Shown here one piece after another: positions 27,294 through 36,044 of a stretch of DNA of 64,000 bases. This DNA comes from Pseudomonas sp. Irchel s3h14 (GTDB lineage Bacteria; Pseudomonadota; Gammaproteobacteria; Pseudomonadales; Pseudomonadaceae). The DNA lies in the NCBI RefSeq assembly GCF_900187425.1, contig NZ_FYDJ01000007.1:124001-188000 (forward strand), read 5' to 3'. The translations under genes and the position numbers were made by a program. The notes below the pieces were generated by a model. It worked only from the letters and a program-made list of their open reading frames with translations. It had not been told where the DNA came from and made no database searches. The stretch's first letter is position 1. Each line of letters opens with the position of its first letter.

Positions 27294-28292
27294 ATGAAGC
27301 TCGGTCGTATTTCTGTTAATGGTCCTGACGGAGCGGAAGCGCGTTTGGTACTCGTAGTACCGGAAGAGAAACGGGTTATCGACCTGAAACGCGCCCTTCA
27401 GGAGCAGTTGTTCAAAGAAGGCTCTTCTCGGGAAGCCTCCTTGAAGTATGCAGATGCTGTATTCCCTGGGAGCATGTCGGCGGCAATTGCATTGGGTTCA
27501 CCCTTTGTCCAGGCAGCTGAAAAAATCAACGCAACGCGTCCCGATGCCTACTCCACATCATTCGACCAAGTGACATGGCTCCCGGCTTCGGATCCATCTG
27601 TCGTGCGTGATGGGTTGACTTTCATTGGCCACATCAAAGGCTTCCATGAAAAAATTGGTCACGAGCCAACTCCCAGCCTTCTGAAAATTCCTGGGTACTT
27701 CAAAGGTACACCGCATACCGTCATTGGGCATGATGCCGAAGTCCCATGGCCAGGTTATATAGAGCACATGGATTATGAGCTCGAGCTGGGCTATGTCATC
27801 GGCAAGCGTGGTGAAAATCTCAACCCTGATAACGCACTTGACCACCTTTTTGGCATTACCATTTTCAATGATTTCAGCGCTCGCGACCGTCAAGCGATCG
27901 AGATGCCAATTGCAATGGGCCCTACCAAGTGCAAGGATTTTGCGTACGGCATCGGTCCGTGGATTACCACCATTGACGAATTTAAAGATCTCGACCGAAT
28001 AGGTATGGAAGTTCGGGTCAACGGCGAGACTTGGGGTAAGGGCGACAGCTCAAACAAGCTGTGGACCGTAGGCGAGCTAATTGCCTGGTCGAGTCTTGGT
28101 GAAGCTGTTGTGCCAGGCGATGTGATTGGTTCGGGTACTATGGGTGGTGGTTCCGCTCTTGAGCTTGACCGGCAGCTCCAGCCAGGCGATGTCGTCGAAC
28201 TGATCGTTGACGGCGTCGGAACGCTTCGCAACAAAATGGGACAACCGATCCCGGGTCTCTGGTGGCCCGAGGAGCGCAAGCCGTTCATGTGA
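27294..28292 (+). CDS. Fumarylacetoacetate hydrolase (FAH) family protein, copy 2
   Basis: A 332-residue FAH-fold enzyme with metal ligands E162 and E164 (YELELGYVIG) and D193 (FNDFSARD), and the end GTLRNKMGQPIPGLWWP. It belongs to a longer FAH subgroup than copy 1 and is only distantly similar to it. It precedes the extradiol dioxygenase by 95 bases and so probably acts on that enzyme's ring-fission product or one step later. A good GAGGGAG precedes the ATG. Confidence 0.85.
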   Translation: MKLGRISVNGPDGAEARLVLVVPEEKRVIDLKRALQEQLFKEGSSREASLKYADAVFPGSMSAAIALGSPFVQAAEKINATRPDAYSTSFDQVTWLPASDPSVVRDGLTFIGHIKGFHEKIGHEPTPSLLKIPGYFKGTPHTVIGHDAEVPWPGYIEHMDYELELGYVIGKRGENLNPDNALDHLFGITIFNDFSARDRQAIEMPIAMGPTKCKDFAYGIGPWITTIDEFKDLDRIGMEVRVNGETWGKGDSSNKLWTVGELIAWSSLGEAVVPGDVIGSGTMGGGSALELDRQLQPGDVVELIVDGVGTLRNKMGQPIPGLWWPEERKPFM

Positions 28293-28387
28293 GTGGATTT
28301 GTAATCCACGAGCGCATCGAAGATATCCGGCCCGCTCAAAAAGGCGGGCCTGACATAACAAAAACGCAATCTTTGATAGGTGTTGAA

Positions 28388-29317
28388 ATGAACATCCTTG
28401 GTCCGGACACATTGTATTTTGGCGTTGATGATGTTGCGCTCTGCGAGCGGTTCCTGAAGGATTACGGCCTTGAGCCGGTAGGTGATGGACGCTTCGAGGC
28501 GTTAGACGGAACCGGCGTGGTTATCAAGCATCGGGATGATCCAAGTCTTCCCGCTTGGACATTGCCTACCGCAAACATGCTGCGCAAAACCATGTATGGC
28601 GTGAAAGATGCTGCCACTCTGGAAAGTATAAAAAAGGAATTTGAGGGGGAGCGGGAAGTCAAGACCTTGTCTGATGGCTCATTGGAGCTACTTGACGATG
28701 TCGGCTTTGCTCTTGGCTTCCAGGTCTCGATCAGAAAGTCGCACCAATTGAGTGCGGAGCGTGTAAACGCCCCTGGCGATATTCATCGCCAAAAAAACAA
28801 GACGGGCGTCAATGTCGATACCACGGAGCTGGCTCCTAAGCCACGAACACTTTCTCATGTAGTCTATTTTGTCCCAGACGCCGACAAGGCAGAGCGATTT
28901 TACGCCGACCGTCTGGGCTTCAGAGTTACCGACAGATTCATTGGCATGGGCCCGTTTCTGCGTCCTGCCGGTACTTTTGACCACCACACCCTTTTCTTCA
29001 TCCAGACTCCTCCACACCTGCAGGGATGTGAACATTTTACGTTCCATATGGGAGGGCCGACCGAAGTGATGCAGGCCGGCTATGCGTTTGCTGGAAAGGG
29101 CTACGAATCGTACTGGGGGCCTGGACGTCACCAGTTTGGGTCTAATTGGTTCTGGTATTTCAATACCCCGATGGCTTGTCATATCGAATATGACGCCGAT
29201 ATGGATCAACACGATGATGAGTGGTCTCCACGGGAAGCTCCCGCTATCGTCGATAACTCCCAAATCTTCCTTTTTGACTGGCGCGAGAAATGGGCTCCAG
29301 GCGGAAAGCCTGATTAA
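28388..29317 (+). CDS. Type I (VOC) extradiol ring-cleavage dioxygenase
   Basis: A 309-residue two-module enzyme. The C-terminal module has metal ligands H157 (LSHVVYFV), H216 (CEHFTFHM) and E267 (ACHIEYD), plus the catalytic-His motif DHHTLFF (H199/H200) and GPGRHQFGSNWFWYFNTP, matching the 2,3-dihydroxybiphenyl-dioxygenase pattern. It should be Fe(II)-dependent and cleave a catechol meta to the hydroxyls. The start is the ATG at 28388; the longer upstream reading overlaps the FAH stop and lacks a ribosome site. This is the ring-opening step of the unknown pathway. Confidence 0.88.
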   Translation: MNILGPDTLYFGVDDVALCERFLKDYGLEPVGDGRFEALDGTGVVIKHRDDPSLPAWTLPTANMLRKTMYGVKDAATLESIKKEFEGEREVKTLSDGSLELLDDVGFALGFQVSIRKSHQLSAERVNAPGDIHRQKNKTGVNVDTTELAPKPRTLSHVVYFVPDADKAERFYADRLGFRVTDRFIGMGPFLRPAGTFDHHTLFFIQTPPHLQGCEHFTFHMGGPTEVMQAGYAFAGKGYESYWGPGRHQFGSNWFWYFNTPMACHIEYDADMDQHDDEWSPREAPAIVDNSQIFLFDWREKWAPGGKPD

Positions 29318-29334
29318 AAGAGGTTAAGTAAACG

Positions 29335-29685
29335 ATGGCGAATCCCCAGCGTCTCAGGCTTTGCCATCTCGAGCAACTTGCGCCAGGTCAGTCCTTCGGG
29401 TTCAGGATAAAAAACGTAGGTCAGGATGACTTTTTTTTAGTCAACAATGGTGGTCATATTGTTGGGTACAAAAACTCATGCCCGCACTGGCCTGGCTCTT
29501 CTATGCCGGTGCTTAAGAATCGCTATCTAGATAGTGAGTCCCGATATATCGTGTGTAGTGGTCATGGCGCATTGTTTGAGGTCGACTCGGGCTTGTGTAT
29601 AAAAGGTCCTTGTATCGGTCAGCGCTTAATTTCTATAAGTTTGGAAGTTACAGAGGCTGGGGAAATATTTCTCATCGGAGACTGA
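29335..29685 (+). CDS. Rieske-type 2Fe-2S ferredoxin
   Basis: A 116-residue single Rieske domain with cluster ligands CPHW (C-x-H) and CSGHG (C-x2-H). It is soluble, with no export signal. Such ferredoxins pass electrons to ring-hydroxylating oxygenases or help keep extradiol dioxygenase iron reduced. It follows the dioxygenase by 17 bases, so reactivation or an electron-transfer role in the same pathway is likely. The wide spacing between the two ligand pairs is larger than in NirD-like proteins and closer to oxygenase ferredoxins. Confidence 0.82.
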   Translation: MANPQRLRLCHLEQLAPGQSFGFRIKNVGQDDFFLVNNGGHIVGYKNSCPHWPGSSMPVLKNRYLDSESRYIVCSGHGALFEVDSGLCIKGPCIGQRLISISLEVTEAGEIFLIGD

Positions 29686-29772
29686 ATGATCTAGGTCTCT
29701 GGCTCTGCCGTTTCTGTTCTACATGTTAGCGTAAATCATGTTGTAGAAAATAATAAAAAGAAGGAAGGCGTG

Positions 29773-30675
29773 ATGAAATTTTCAGCTATTTATCGTCTGG
29801 TTGTTTGCACTGGCGCCTTGTTTTTTGCTGGTAATTCGATCGCGCTTGAGGGTGGCACTTCGAGCTATCCAGCGGGAATCGTGACCGTCATGAGCGGCGC
29901 TGTGGGTGCCCCAGGCGAGACGCATCTCTATACATACAACAAGCTAATCGATATCGACTCAATCCACGATGGGCGAGGTGATAAGGTGTTTCCTAAAGTA
30001 AAAGGAAAAATCCACGCTCACGCGTTGCGATTGGTTCACACGCTTGACGGGCCAACGTTGTTAGGAGGCAATGTTTCATTGCAAATAGCAGTTCCTTACG
30101 TACAAGGCCATGTGGATATTCCTGCATTGGGGCCGTTCGGTAGGGATTCCGCAAGTGGGATGGCGGATCCGATGTTTGGGGCTCTGGTCAGTTGGCAGTC
30201 CCCAACGTATCTTCACAATATAGAGTTGGATTACGTCGCTCCTTGGGGGGAATATGATGAGCACGCACTCATTAACCCCGGTAACAATAGCAGTGTGATT
30301 TATGCAGCGTACGCTTTCACTTGGTTTCCCCTGCCGCAAGTGGAGGTGAGTTCAAAGATTAGTACTAATTATAGTTTTGAAAATCAGAAAACTGATTATC
30401 AATCAGGTGTGCAAGTCGTAGCAGACTATGGGATAAATTATCGATTCTCCAGTAACTGGTTGGCAGGGGTTGGTGGATATTTGGCAACCCAGCTCAGTGA
30501 TGATCAGCTTCATGGCAAAGATATCGGCAATCGTACGAAATCTATAAAAGTTGGTCCGCAAATAGGATATGCACATCGGGATTGGGGCCTGTTCGCTGCT
30601 TATCAAAGCGACGTGTATGCTCGGAACACTACCGAAGGGGATACGATCATGTTGAATGGGTTTATAAAGTTCTAA
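29773..30675 (+). CDS. Outer-membrane channel of the phenol meta-pathway family (Phenol_MetA_deg)
   Basis: A 300-residue exported protein with a signal peptide to about residue 25 (FFAGNSIALEGG) followed by GTSSYPAGI, the usual mature start of this family. It has beta-barrel strands and a terminal aromatic residue (NGFIKF). Homologues sit at the ends of aromatic catabolic operons and probably admit the substrate. AAGGAAGG precedes the ATG at 29773; an in-frame GTG at 29770 is too close to it. It is the last gene of the operon, before a strong terminator. Confidence 0.85.
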   Translation: MKFSAIYRLVVCTGALFFAGNSIALEGGTSSYPAGIVTVMSGAVGAPGETHLYTYNKLIDIDSIHDGRGDKVFPKVKGKIHAHALRLVHTLDGPTLLGGNVSLQIAVPYVQGHVDIPALGPFGRDSASGMADPMFGALVSWQSPTYLHNIELDYVAPWGEYDEHALINPGNNSSVIYAAYAFTWFPLPQVEVSSKISTNYSFENQKTDYQSGVQVVADYGINYRFSSNWLAGVGGYLATQLSDDQLHGKDIGNRTKSIKVGPQIGYAHRDWGLFAAYQSDVYARNTTEGDTIMLNGFIKF

Positions 30676-30693
30676 TTAGGTGCTGTAATTTCG

Positions 30694-30723
30694 CGCCTGG
30701 CTTTTTGTGCAGGCGTTTTTTTT
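30694..30723 (+). terminator. Rho-independent terminator of the catabolic cluster
   Basis: CGCCTG (30694-30699) pairs with CAGGCG (30710-30715), followed by eight Ts. It lies 19 bases after the outer-membrane channel gene and closes region 1. Confidence 0.85.
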
Positions 30724-30734
30724 GAGTTAGAAAA

Positions 30735-31214
30735 GCGGCACGCTTCGGTAATGTCGCGCGAGCCATAGAAGTTCTCGATCTGACGCCCTCGGCAGTTAGT
30801 CACCAGCTGGCAGAACTGGAGGCGATGATTGGTCGACAGCTGTTCTCAGAACGGCCAGGGGGTGACATTGACGCCGGTGGGTGAACATACCTCACTGAGA
30901 TTTCCGGCATCCTGCATAGCCTGGCGGTGGCGACCGAACGCGGCACCAGTGATGTCAGCTTCGACTGTTTGCGGCTGCGCTCATCCCCCCAGTTTCGGCC
31001 TGTCGTGGCTGATGCTGCGCCTGGTGCAATTTCGCCAGAGCCATCTCGATATTCAGCTCAACTTCTCGTGTTCCTACGAATCGCTGCATTTCACACACTG
31101 AGTTTTGATCGTTCCTACATGACGTGGGAGGCCGCCAGCCACGGGCTTGGGTTTGCCCTGGAAAGCAAGCGGCTTGCGCAGAACTATCTAGCGCGTGAAA
31201 CGTTGGTTGAGTAG
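30735..31214 (+). pseudogene. LysR-family regulator, decayed
   Basis: The first part reads ARFGNVARAIEVLDLTPSAVSHQLAELE, a LysR helix-turn-helix, then IGRQLFSERPGG. A frameshift moves the reading to VTLTPVGEH, and the effector domain continues in pieces (FGLSWLMLRLVQFRQSHLDIQL, then TWEAASHGLGFALESKRLAQ) up to a stop at 31214. The start codon and much of the middle are missing. It marks the seam between the region 1 cluster and the hpa region. It may once have regulated one of them. Confidence 0.8.
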
Positions 31215-31597
31215 GGCGGCCGTTGAGTGCGCCAATCACTGCACACCACCCGGTTTTCCCGAGAGCGCATTCGATTCCTGATTGGAGGCAGAAAGAATTG
31301 GGGCACCTATTTCAGTTATTAACTGCCTGGGCTCAAACCACGGGGTTCGGTGGTGCCGGGTTTCCCCAAGGTTGGCTGTGAGCTGTTCCCCGAGCTGTTC
31401 TTCCATTTGATTAGGGCCCTTTGAAAAGTACAATCTTCCGTTCGAAACGTGCATTTTTCGCCGCGCTTTTGCACTCCATACTTGCATGGTCTTTATCGGC
31501 GTACTGACTTATTTATCGCGTGTGCGGTGCCTTCAACACGCTCTATAAATACTCTCGCTCGCCGGAACACCACAATCCAATAATAAAGAGACCATCC
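31215..31597. other. Gene-free stretch before the hydroxylase, with a palindrome and a direct repeat
   Basis: I see no convincing gene. CAGTTATTAACTG (31313-31325) is a perfect 6-base-arm palindrome. GAGCTGTTC occurs twice (31380-31388 and 31392-31400), 12 bases apart. Both are possible regulator sites for the hydroxylase unit, for example for HpaA or HpaR. The palindrome is not the same as the TTAAC-N2-GTTAA sites. Confidence 0.35.
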
Positions 31598-32767
31598 ATG
31601 AAAAAGCCAAACCCGCTGCTGGAAGATCTGAGAAGTGTCCTGCCGACTATTGCAGAAAATGCCTTCGAGGCAGAAAAAGCGCGTTGCGTGCCTAACGAAA
31701 ACATCGCGCTGCTCAAAGGTATTGGCATGCACCGAGCCTTGCAGCCGAAGAAATACGGCGGCATGGAAATTTCCCTCCCTCAATTCGCAGATTGCATCGC
31801 ATTGTTGGCTGGTTCCTGCGCAAGTACGGCTTGGGCGATGAGTCTGTTGTGTACCCACAGCCATCAAATCGCGATGTTTTCCAGCAAGTTGCAGGATGAG
31901 ATGTGGGGCCGAGACCCTGACGCCACGGCCAGTAGCAGTATCGCGCCGTTCGGTCGTATCCAGGAGGTGGAGGGGGGCGTCACCTTTAGTGGTGAAATGG
32001 GATGGAGTTCAGGCTGTGATCATGCCGAATGGGCCATCATGGGTTTCTTTCGCGAAAATACTGAAGGCACTCGGGATTATTGCTTCGCAGTACTGCCAAG
32101 CAGTGACTACGCAATTCGTGATGATTGGTTTGCAGTGGGGATGCGCGGTAGTGGCAGTAAAACTCTGATCGTTGAAGACGCGTTCGTGCCTGAGTATCGC
32201 ATCCAGAAAGCCAAGGACATGATCGAAGGTAAGTCCGCGGGCTTTGGACTTTATCCGGACAGCAAGATTTTCTTCGCCCCTTATCGGCCTTATTTCGCCA
32301 GCGGTTTCTCGACGGTCAGCTTGGGTATTGCCGAGCGCATGCTGGATGTCTTCCGTGAGAAAACCCGCAACCGCGTCCGTGCCTACACTGGTGCCGCTGT
32401 CGGCGCAGCCACCCCGGCATTGATGCGCTTGGCGGAATCCACACATCAGGTCGCGGCCGCCCGAGCGCTGCTGGAAAAAAGCTGGGAGGAGATCGCTGAA
32501 TACAGTGAGCGCCACGAATATCCAAGTCGCTCCACGCTGACGTTCTGGCGTACTAATCAGGGCTACGCCACAAAGATGTGTATCCAGGCAGTGGATCGTC
32601 TGATGGAAGCGGCAGGTGGTGGAGCCTGGTTTGAAACCAACGAGCTGCAACGCCTTTTCCGCGACTCCCATCTTACTGGTGCGCACGCATACACCGATTA
32701 CGATGTCTGTGCACAGATTCTTGGTCGCGAACTGATGGGCCTTGAGCCCGACCCGTCGATGGCCTGA
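31598..32767 (+). CDS. Oxygenase component of a two-component flavin hydroxylase (4-hydroxyphenylacetate 3-hydroxylase type)
   Basis: A 389-residue protein of the acyl-CoA dehydrogenase fold (group D flavin monooxygenases such as Acinetobacter C2-HPAH and HsaA). The pattern includes GSCASTAWAMSLLCTHSHQ, RGSGSKTLIVEDAFVPEYR and EAAGGGAWFETNELQRLFRDSH. It would use reduced flavin from the reductase encoded 76 bases downstream to hydroxylate 4-hydroxyphenylacetate to homoprotocatechuate. This is a different fold family from E. coli HpaB, so I give no symbol. The ATG at 31598 follows AAAGAG. Confidence 0.85.
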   Translation: MKKPNPLLEDLRSVLPTIAENAFEAEKARCVPNENIALLKGIGMHRALQPKKYGGMEISLPQFADCIALLAGSCASTAWAMSLLCTHSHQIAMFSSKLQDEMWGRDPDATASSSIAPFGRIQEVEGGVTFSGEMGWSSGCDHAEWAIMGFFRENTEGTRDYCFAVLPSSDYAIRDDWFAVGMRGSGSKTLIVEDAFVPEYRIQKAKDMIEGKSAGFGLYPDSKIFFAPYRPYFASGFSTVSLGIAERMLDVFREKTRNRVRAYTGAAVGAATPALMRLAESTHQVAAARALLEKSWEEIAEYSERHEYPSRSTLTFWRTNQGYATKMCIQAVDRLMEAAGGGAWFETNELQRLFRDSHLTGAHAYTDYDVCAQILGRELMGLEPDPSMA

Positions 32768-32843
32768 GGCGAGTAGCTGCGACACCACAAGCCCGTTATA
32801 AAAACAATCAGGGCACGCTCCTGGGCGTGCTCGGGAGTCTTGC

Positions 32844-33794
32844 ATGTCCGATATTAATGAGATTGCCGTTTCTTCTGCCTTCGATGCGCGTGCATTTCGC
32901 CGCGCATTAGGTAACTTCGCCACCGGTGTAACAGTGGTAACAGCCGCCGACCAGAACGGCCGCAAGGTGGGGGTGACGGCCAACAGCTTCAACTCGGTGT
33001 CGCTGGATCCGCCATTAATCCTCTGGAGCATCGACAAGCGCTCTTCAAGTCACGGCGTGTTTGAAGAAGCTACACACTTTGCGGTGAACGTGCTTGCTGC
33101 CGATCAGATTGATCTTTCGAACAATTTCGCTCGTCCGAAGGATGACCGTTTTGCAGAGGTCGACTTTGAAGCAGGCGAGGGCGGAGCGCCGGTGCTCTCT
33201 GACTGCTCGGCACGTTTTCATTGCGAAAAATACCAGCAGGTGGACGGTGGTGATCACTGGATCATGATTGGCAAGGTTGTGGCTTTCGATGATTTTGGTC
33301 GTTCACCACTGCTGTATCACCAAGGTGCTTACTCCATGGTGCTGCCGCACACTCGTATGACCAAGAGTGGTGAAGGTCAGCCGCCGAGCAGTCACTTCCA
33401 AGGACGACTGAGCCATAATCTTTACTACCTTATGACCCAAGCTCTGCGCGCTTATCAGGCAAGCTATCAGCCGCGGCAATTGTCGACAGGTTTGCGAACC
33501 AGTGAGGCACGTATGCTGATGGTGTTAGAAAATGATGCGGGTCTAAGCCTTACCGATCTGCAGCGCGAGGTGGCGATGCCAGTGCGGGAAATAGAAGAGG
33601 CCGTTTCCAACCTCACTCGGAAAGGCCTGGTCTGTGAAGAAGATGGGCATTTGCGTCTGACGGTTAAAGGTATCGATGAAACAGAAGGATTGTGGTCAAT
33701 AGCCCGTGAACAGCAGGAAAAAGTCTTCAGTCAATTCAGCGACGACCAATTGGAAACATTCAAGACCGTGCTGAAAACGGTAATCAGGCTCTGA
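32844..33794 (+). CDS. Flavin reductase component with a MarR-like C-terminal domain (C1-HPAH type)
   Basis: A 316-residue protein. Residues about 12-170 are a flavin reductase domain (ALGNFATGVTVVTA, GVTANSFNSVSLDPPLILW). Residues about 185-316 resemble a MarR winged helix (LYYLMTQALRAYQASY, LSLTDLQREVAMPVREIEEAVSNLTRKGLV). This two-part layout and length match the Acinetobacter 4-hydroxyphenylacetate hydroxylase reductase, whose tail holds back NADH oxidation until the substrate binds. It pairs with the oxygenase upstream and is followed by a strong terminator. Confidence 0.88.
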   Translation: MSDINEIAVSSAFDARAFRRALGNFATGVTVVTAADQNGRKVGVTANSFNSVSLDPPLILWSIDKRSSSHGVFEEATHFAVNVLAADQIDLSNNFARPKDDRFAEVDFEAGEGGAPVLSDCSARFHCEKYQQVDGGDHWIMIGKVVAFDDFGRSPLLYHQGAYSMVLPHTRMTKSGEGQPPSSHFQGRLSHNLYYLMTQALRAYQASYQPRQLSTGLRTSEARMLMVLENDAGLSLTDLQREVAMPVREIEEAVSNLTRKGLVCEEDGHLRLTVKGIDETEGLWSIAREQQEKVFSQFSDDQLETFKTVLKTVIRL

Positions 33795-33820
33795 TCTGAT
33801 TTAGTTAGCGATCAAAATAG

Positions 33821-33845
33821 ACGGCGCCCAAAGCGCCGTTTTTTT
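33821..33845 (+). terminator. Rho-independent terminator after the hydroxylase pair
   Basis: ACGGCGC (33821-33827) pairs with GCGCCGT (33833-33839) around CCAAA, followed by a run of Ts to 33845. Confidence 0.9.
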
Positions 33846-33889
33846 ATGGAAGTAAGAAGCTTTATGGCTATTTCAGCGTGATAATATTA

Positions 33890-33901
33890 TTAACATGCTA
33901 A
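33890..33901. promoter_or_regulatory. HpaR-type operator 1, before hpaR
   Basis: TTAACATGCTAA is an inverted repeat TTAAC-N2-GCTAA with one mismatch, 21 bases before the hpaR ATG. It is one of four such sites in region 2 and suggests autoregulation. Confidence 0.5.
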
Positions 33902-33922
33902 CTAATTTCGAGCCGTTCTTAA

Positions 33923-34345
33923 ATGCCCAAGCACCGACAGTCTCTGACACTCAACTTGCTCCAGGCCCGTGAAGTCGCCATGAGTTTTTTCCGGCCCTCC
34001 CTGAAGGATATAGGTCTCACTGAACAACAATGGCGGGTGGTGCGGATTCTCAGTCAGCAGGGCGAATTGGAAATCAATCGCTTGGCGGACTTGGCGTGTA
34101 TTCTCAAGCCCAGTATGACAGGCGTACTGGCGCGGATGGAAACCGCAGAGCTAGTCGAACGACGGCGCTCAGAACACGACCAGCGTCGAGTGCTGGTGAA
34201 ACTGACGGTTGCCGGAGATAGCTGTTTTGAAAGTATGAGGGGGCGCATGGAAGAGAACTATGAGCGCTTGCAGGAGCGCTTCGGCGCGGAAAAATTGCAG
34301 ACGTTGTTGGTGCTGCTCAACGATTTGAAGTCACTTAAGCGTTGA
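33923..34345 (+). CDS. hpaR: HpaR, MarR-family regulator of homoprotocatechuate genes (copy 1)
   Basis: A 140-residue MarR protein that follows E. coli HpaR closely: SLTLNLLQAREVAMSFFRP, LTEQQWRVVRIL, LACILKPSMTGVLARME and DQRRVLVKLT. HpaR represses the hpa meta-pathway operon and responds to hydroxyphenylacetates. It stands alone between two terminators, transcribed toward the hpa operon. A near-identical-length paralogue lies at 43025. Which copy controls which promoter cannot be told from sequence; their recognition helices are alike. Confidence 0.88.
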   Translation: MPKHRQSLTLNLLQAREVAMSFFRPSLKDIGLTEQQWRVVRILSQQGELEINRLADLACILKPSMTGVLARMETAELVERRRSEHDQRRVLVKLTVAGDSCFESMRGRMEENYERLQERFGAEKLQTLLVLLNDLKSLKR

Positions 34346-34356
34346 TCTCTGGGTGA

Positions 34357-34388
34357 TCACTGCTGGCAAAACCGACCGCCAGCAGTGA
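34357..34388. terminator. Bidirectional terminator between hpaR and hpaI
   Basis: An 11-base perfect stem (34357-34367 with 34378-34388) with a 10-base loop lies between two convergent genes, 12 bases after hpaR and 22 bases from the hpaI stop. Confidence 0.75.
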
Positions 34389-34409
34389 GTATTTGCAATT
34401 GACCTGAAA

Positions 34410-35210
34410 TCAGTAAGCGCCGCCGGTACTGATGGTGGCCGGGGTATTTTTGAACTTGCTTGTCAGTGCTTGCAGGCCTTGCATCAGTACTGTGGTGTCA
34501 ACACCCACCGCTACGAATGCCGCGCCGAGCTCGATGTAGCGCCTAGCCAGTTTTTCGTCAGCGCTGAGAATGCCTGGCGCCTTGCCCGCATCGCGGATTC
34601 GAATGATCGTGTCTTCAATGACTGCCTGAACTTCGGGATGCCCCGGATTACCGCGATGGCCCATGGCAGCGCTGAGGTCGGCGGGGCCGATAAACACCCC
34701 GTCAACGCCCTCGACGGTGACGATGCCATCCAGATTGGCCAGGCCTTTGAGGCTTTCAATCTGCACCAACAGGCATATTTGCTCGTCGGCCTTGTCCAAG
34801 TACCCGGGCACGGTATTCCAGCGCGACGCCCGTGCCAGTGCGCTGCCTACACCTCGCACGCCACTGGGCGGATAGCGCACGGCACGCACCAGTTCTCGCG
34901 CCTGCTCGGCGCTTTCGACCATTGGCACCAGCAACGTCTGGGTTCCGATGTCCAGAATCTGTTTGATCAACGTTGTGTCGCCGGCGACAGGGCGGATCAC
35001 CGGATGACTGGCATAGGGAGCTATGGCCTGCAGTTGGCCAAGCATGCTGCGTACGTCATTGGGTGCATGCTCGCCGTCGATCAATAGCCAATCAAAGTCG
35101 GCATTGGCTGCCAGCTCCGCGCAGTAGGGGGTGGCGAGACCGAGCCAAAGGCCGATCTGCGCCTTGCCACTTTTCAGGCGCTGTTTGAATGTGTTGATGG
35201 GCATGTCCAT
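34410..35210 (-). CDS. hpaI: 4-hydroxy-2-oxoheptanedioate aldolase
   Basis: A 266-residue class II aldolase of the HpaI/GarL family, with [17 protein letters not shown], the acid/base segment [13 protein letters not shown] and [17 protein letters not shown], which carries metal and substrate contacts. It splits 4-hydroxy-2-oxoheptanedioate into pyruvate and succinate semialdehyde, the last meta-pathway step. The start is the ATG at 35210 with GGAGG upstream on the minus strand. It is the last gene of the hpa operon. The succinate semialdehyde could go to the dehydrogenase at 14555 or to an enzyme elsewhere. Confidence 0.93.
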   Translation of the reverse strand: MDMPINTFKQRLKSGKAQIGLWLGLATPYCAELAANADFDWLLIDGEHAPNDVRSMLGQLQAIAPYASHPVIRPVAGDTTLIKQILDIGTQTLLVPMVESAEQARELVRAVRYPPSGVRGVGSALARASRWNTVPGYLDKADEQICLLVQIESLKGLANLDGIVTVEGVDGVFIGPADLSAAMGHRGNPGHPEVQAVIEDTIIRIRDAGKAPGILSADEKLARRYIELGAAFVAVGVDTTVLMQGLQALTSKFKNTPATISTGGAY

Positions 35211-35228
35211 GAAACGGTCCTCCAAAAA

Positions 35229-36032
35229 TCAGACAAAGCGGCAGGAAATGGAGCCGAGCATGTCGTAATCGACATGGAAGGTATCGCCTGGGTTGGCAGC
35301 CACTGGACGGGTAAACGACCCGCCCAGAATAATCTGTCCCGGTTGCAATGTGACGTCGTAAGGTGCGAGTTTGTTGGCCAGCCAGGCGACACCCTTCGCA
35401 GGATGATTGAGAACGGCAGCAGACACCCCTGATTCCTCGATCACTCCATTGCGGTACAAAACAGCTGGCACCTTGCGCAGGTCGACTTCATGAGGGCGGA
35501 CAGCACGGCCACCCATGACCACCCCGGCGTTCGCCGCATTGTCGGAAATGGTGTCGAAGACCTTGCGCGTGGCCTTGGTCTCGGGATCGATCTGTTGGAT
35601 ACGCGCGTCAATGATTTCCAGGGCCGGAATCACCCATTCAGTAGCATCCAGCACATCGAAAATCGTCACGTTCGGGCCTTTGAGCGGCTTGCCGAGTATG
35701 AATGCCAGCTCCACTTCAACGCGCGGCACGATGAAGCGGTTAAAGGGGATATCGGTGCCTTCGTCGAACAGCATATCGTCAAGCAACGCGCCGTAATCTG
35801 GTTCTGAAATATTTGATGAAACCTGCATGGCCCGAGAGGTCAGGCCAATCTTGTGCCCCACCAGCTTGCGTCCGTTCTTTATTTTCTGCGCCACCCAGGC
35901 TCGCTGAATGGCATAGGCATCTTCGATGGTGATCTGTGGATGCGCGAGGGAAAACTGTCCAACTTGCTCACGAGAGCGCTCGGCGTTGTCCAGTTGAGCA
36001 GCGGCTTGCTGGATGAATTCTTGATCGAGCAT
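35229..36032 (-). CDS. hpaH: 2-oxo-hept-4-ene-1,7-dioate hydratase
   Basis: A 267-residue member of the 2-keto-4-pentenoate hydratase family, with [25 protein letters not shown] (metal-binding Glu pair) and [30 protein letters not shown]. It adds water to 2-oxohept-4-ene-1,7-dioate to give the HpaI substrate. It lies 18 bases upstream of hpaI in the minus-strand operon. Length and motifs are normal for HpaH. Confidence 0.92.
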   Translation of the reverse strand: MLDQEFIQQAAAQLDNAERSREQVGQFSLAHPQITIEDAYAIQRAWVAQKIKNGRKLVGHKIGLTSRAMQVSSNISEPDYGALLDDMLFDEGTDIPFNRFIVPRVEVELAFILGKPLKGPNVTIFDVLDATEWVIPALEIIDARIQQIDPETKATRKVFDTISDNAANAGVVMGGRAVRPHEVDLRKVPAVLYRNGVIEESGVSAAVLNHPAKGVAWLANKLAPYDVTLQPGQIILGGSFTRPVAANPGDTFHVDYDMLGSISCRFV

Positions 36033-36044
36033 GACGTAGATCTC

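Noticed and set aside
27004..27297. 97-residue plus-strand reading frame
   Set aside because: It runs through operators G and H and the promoter of the FAH gene, and its product is rich in Cys, Arg and His without family features.
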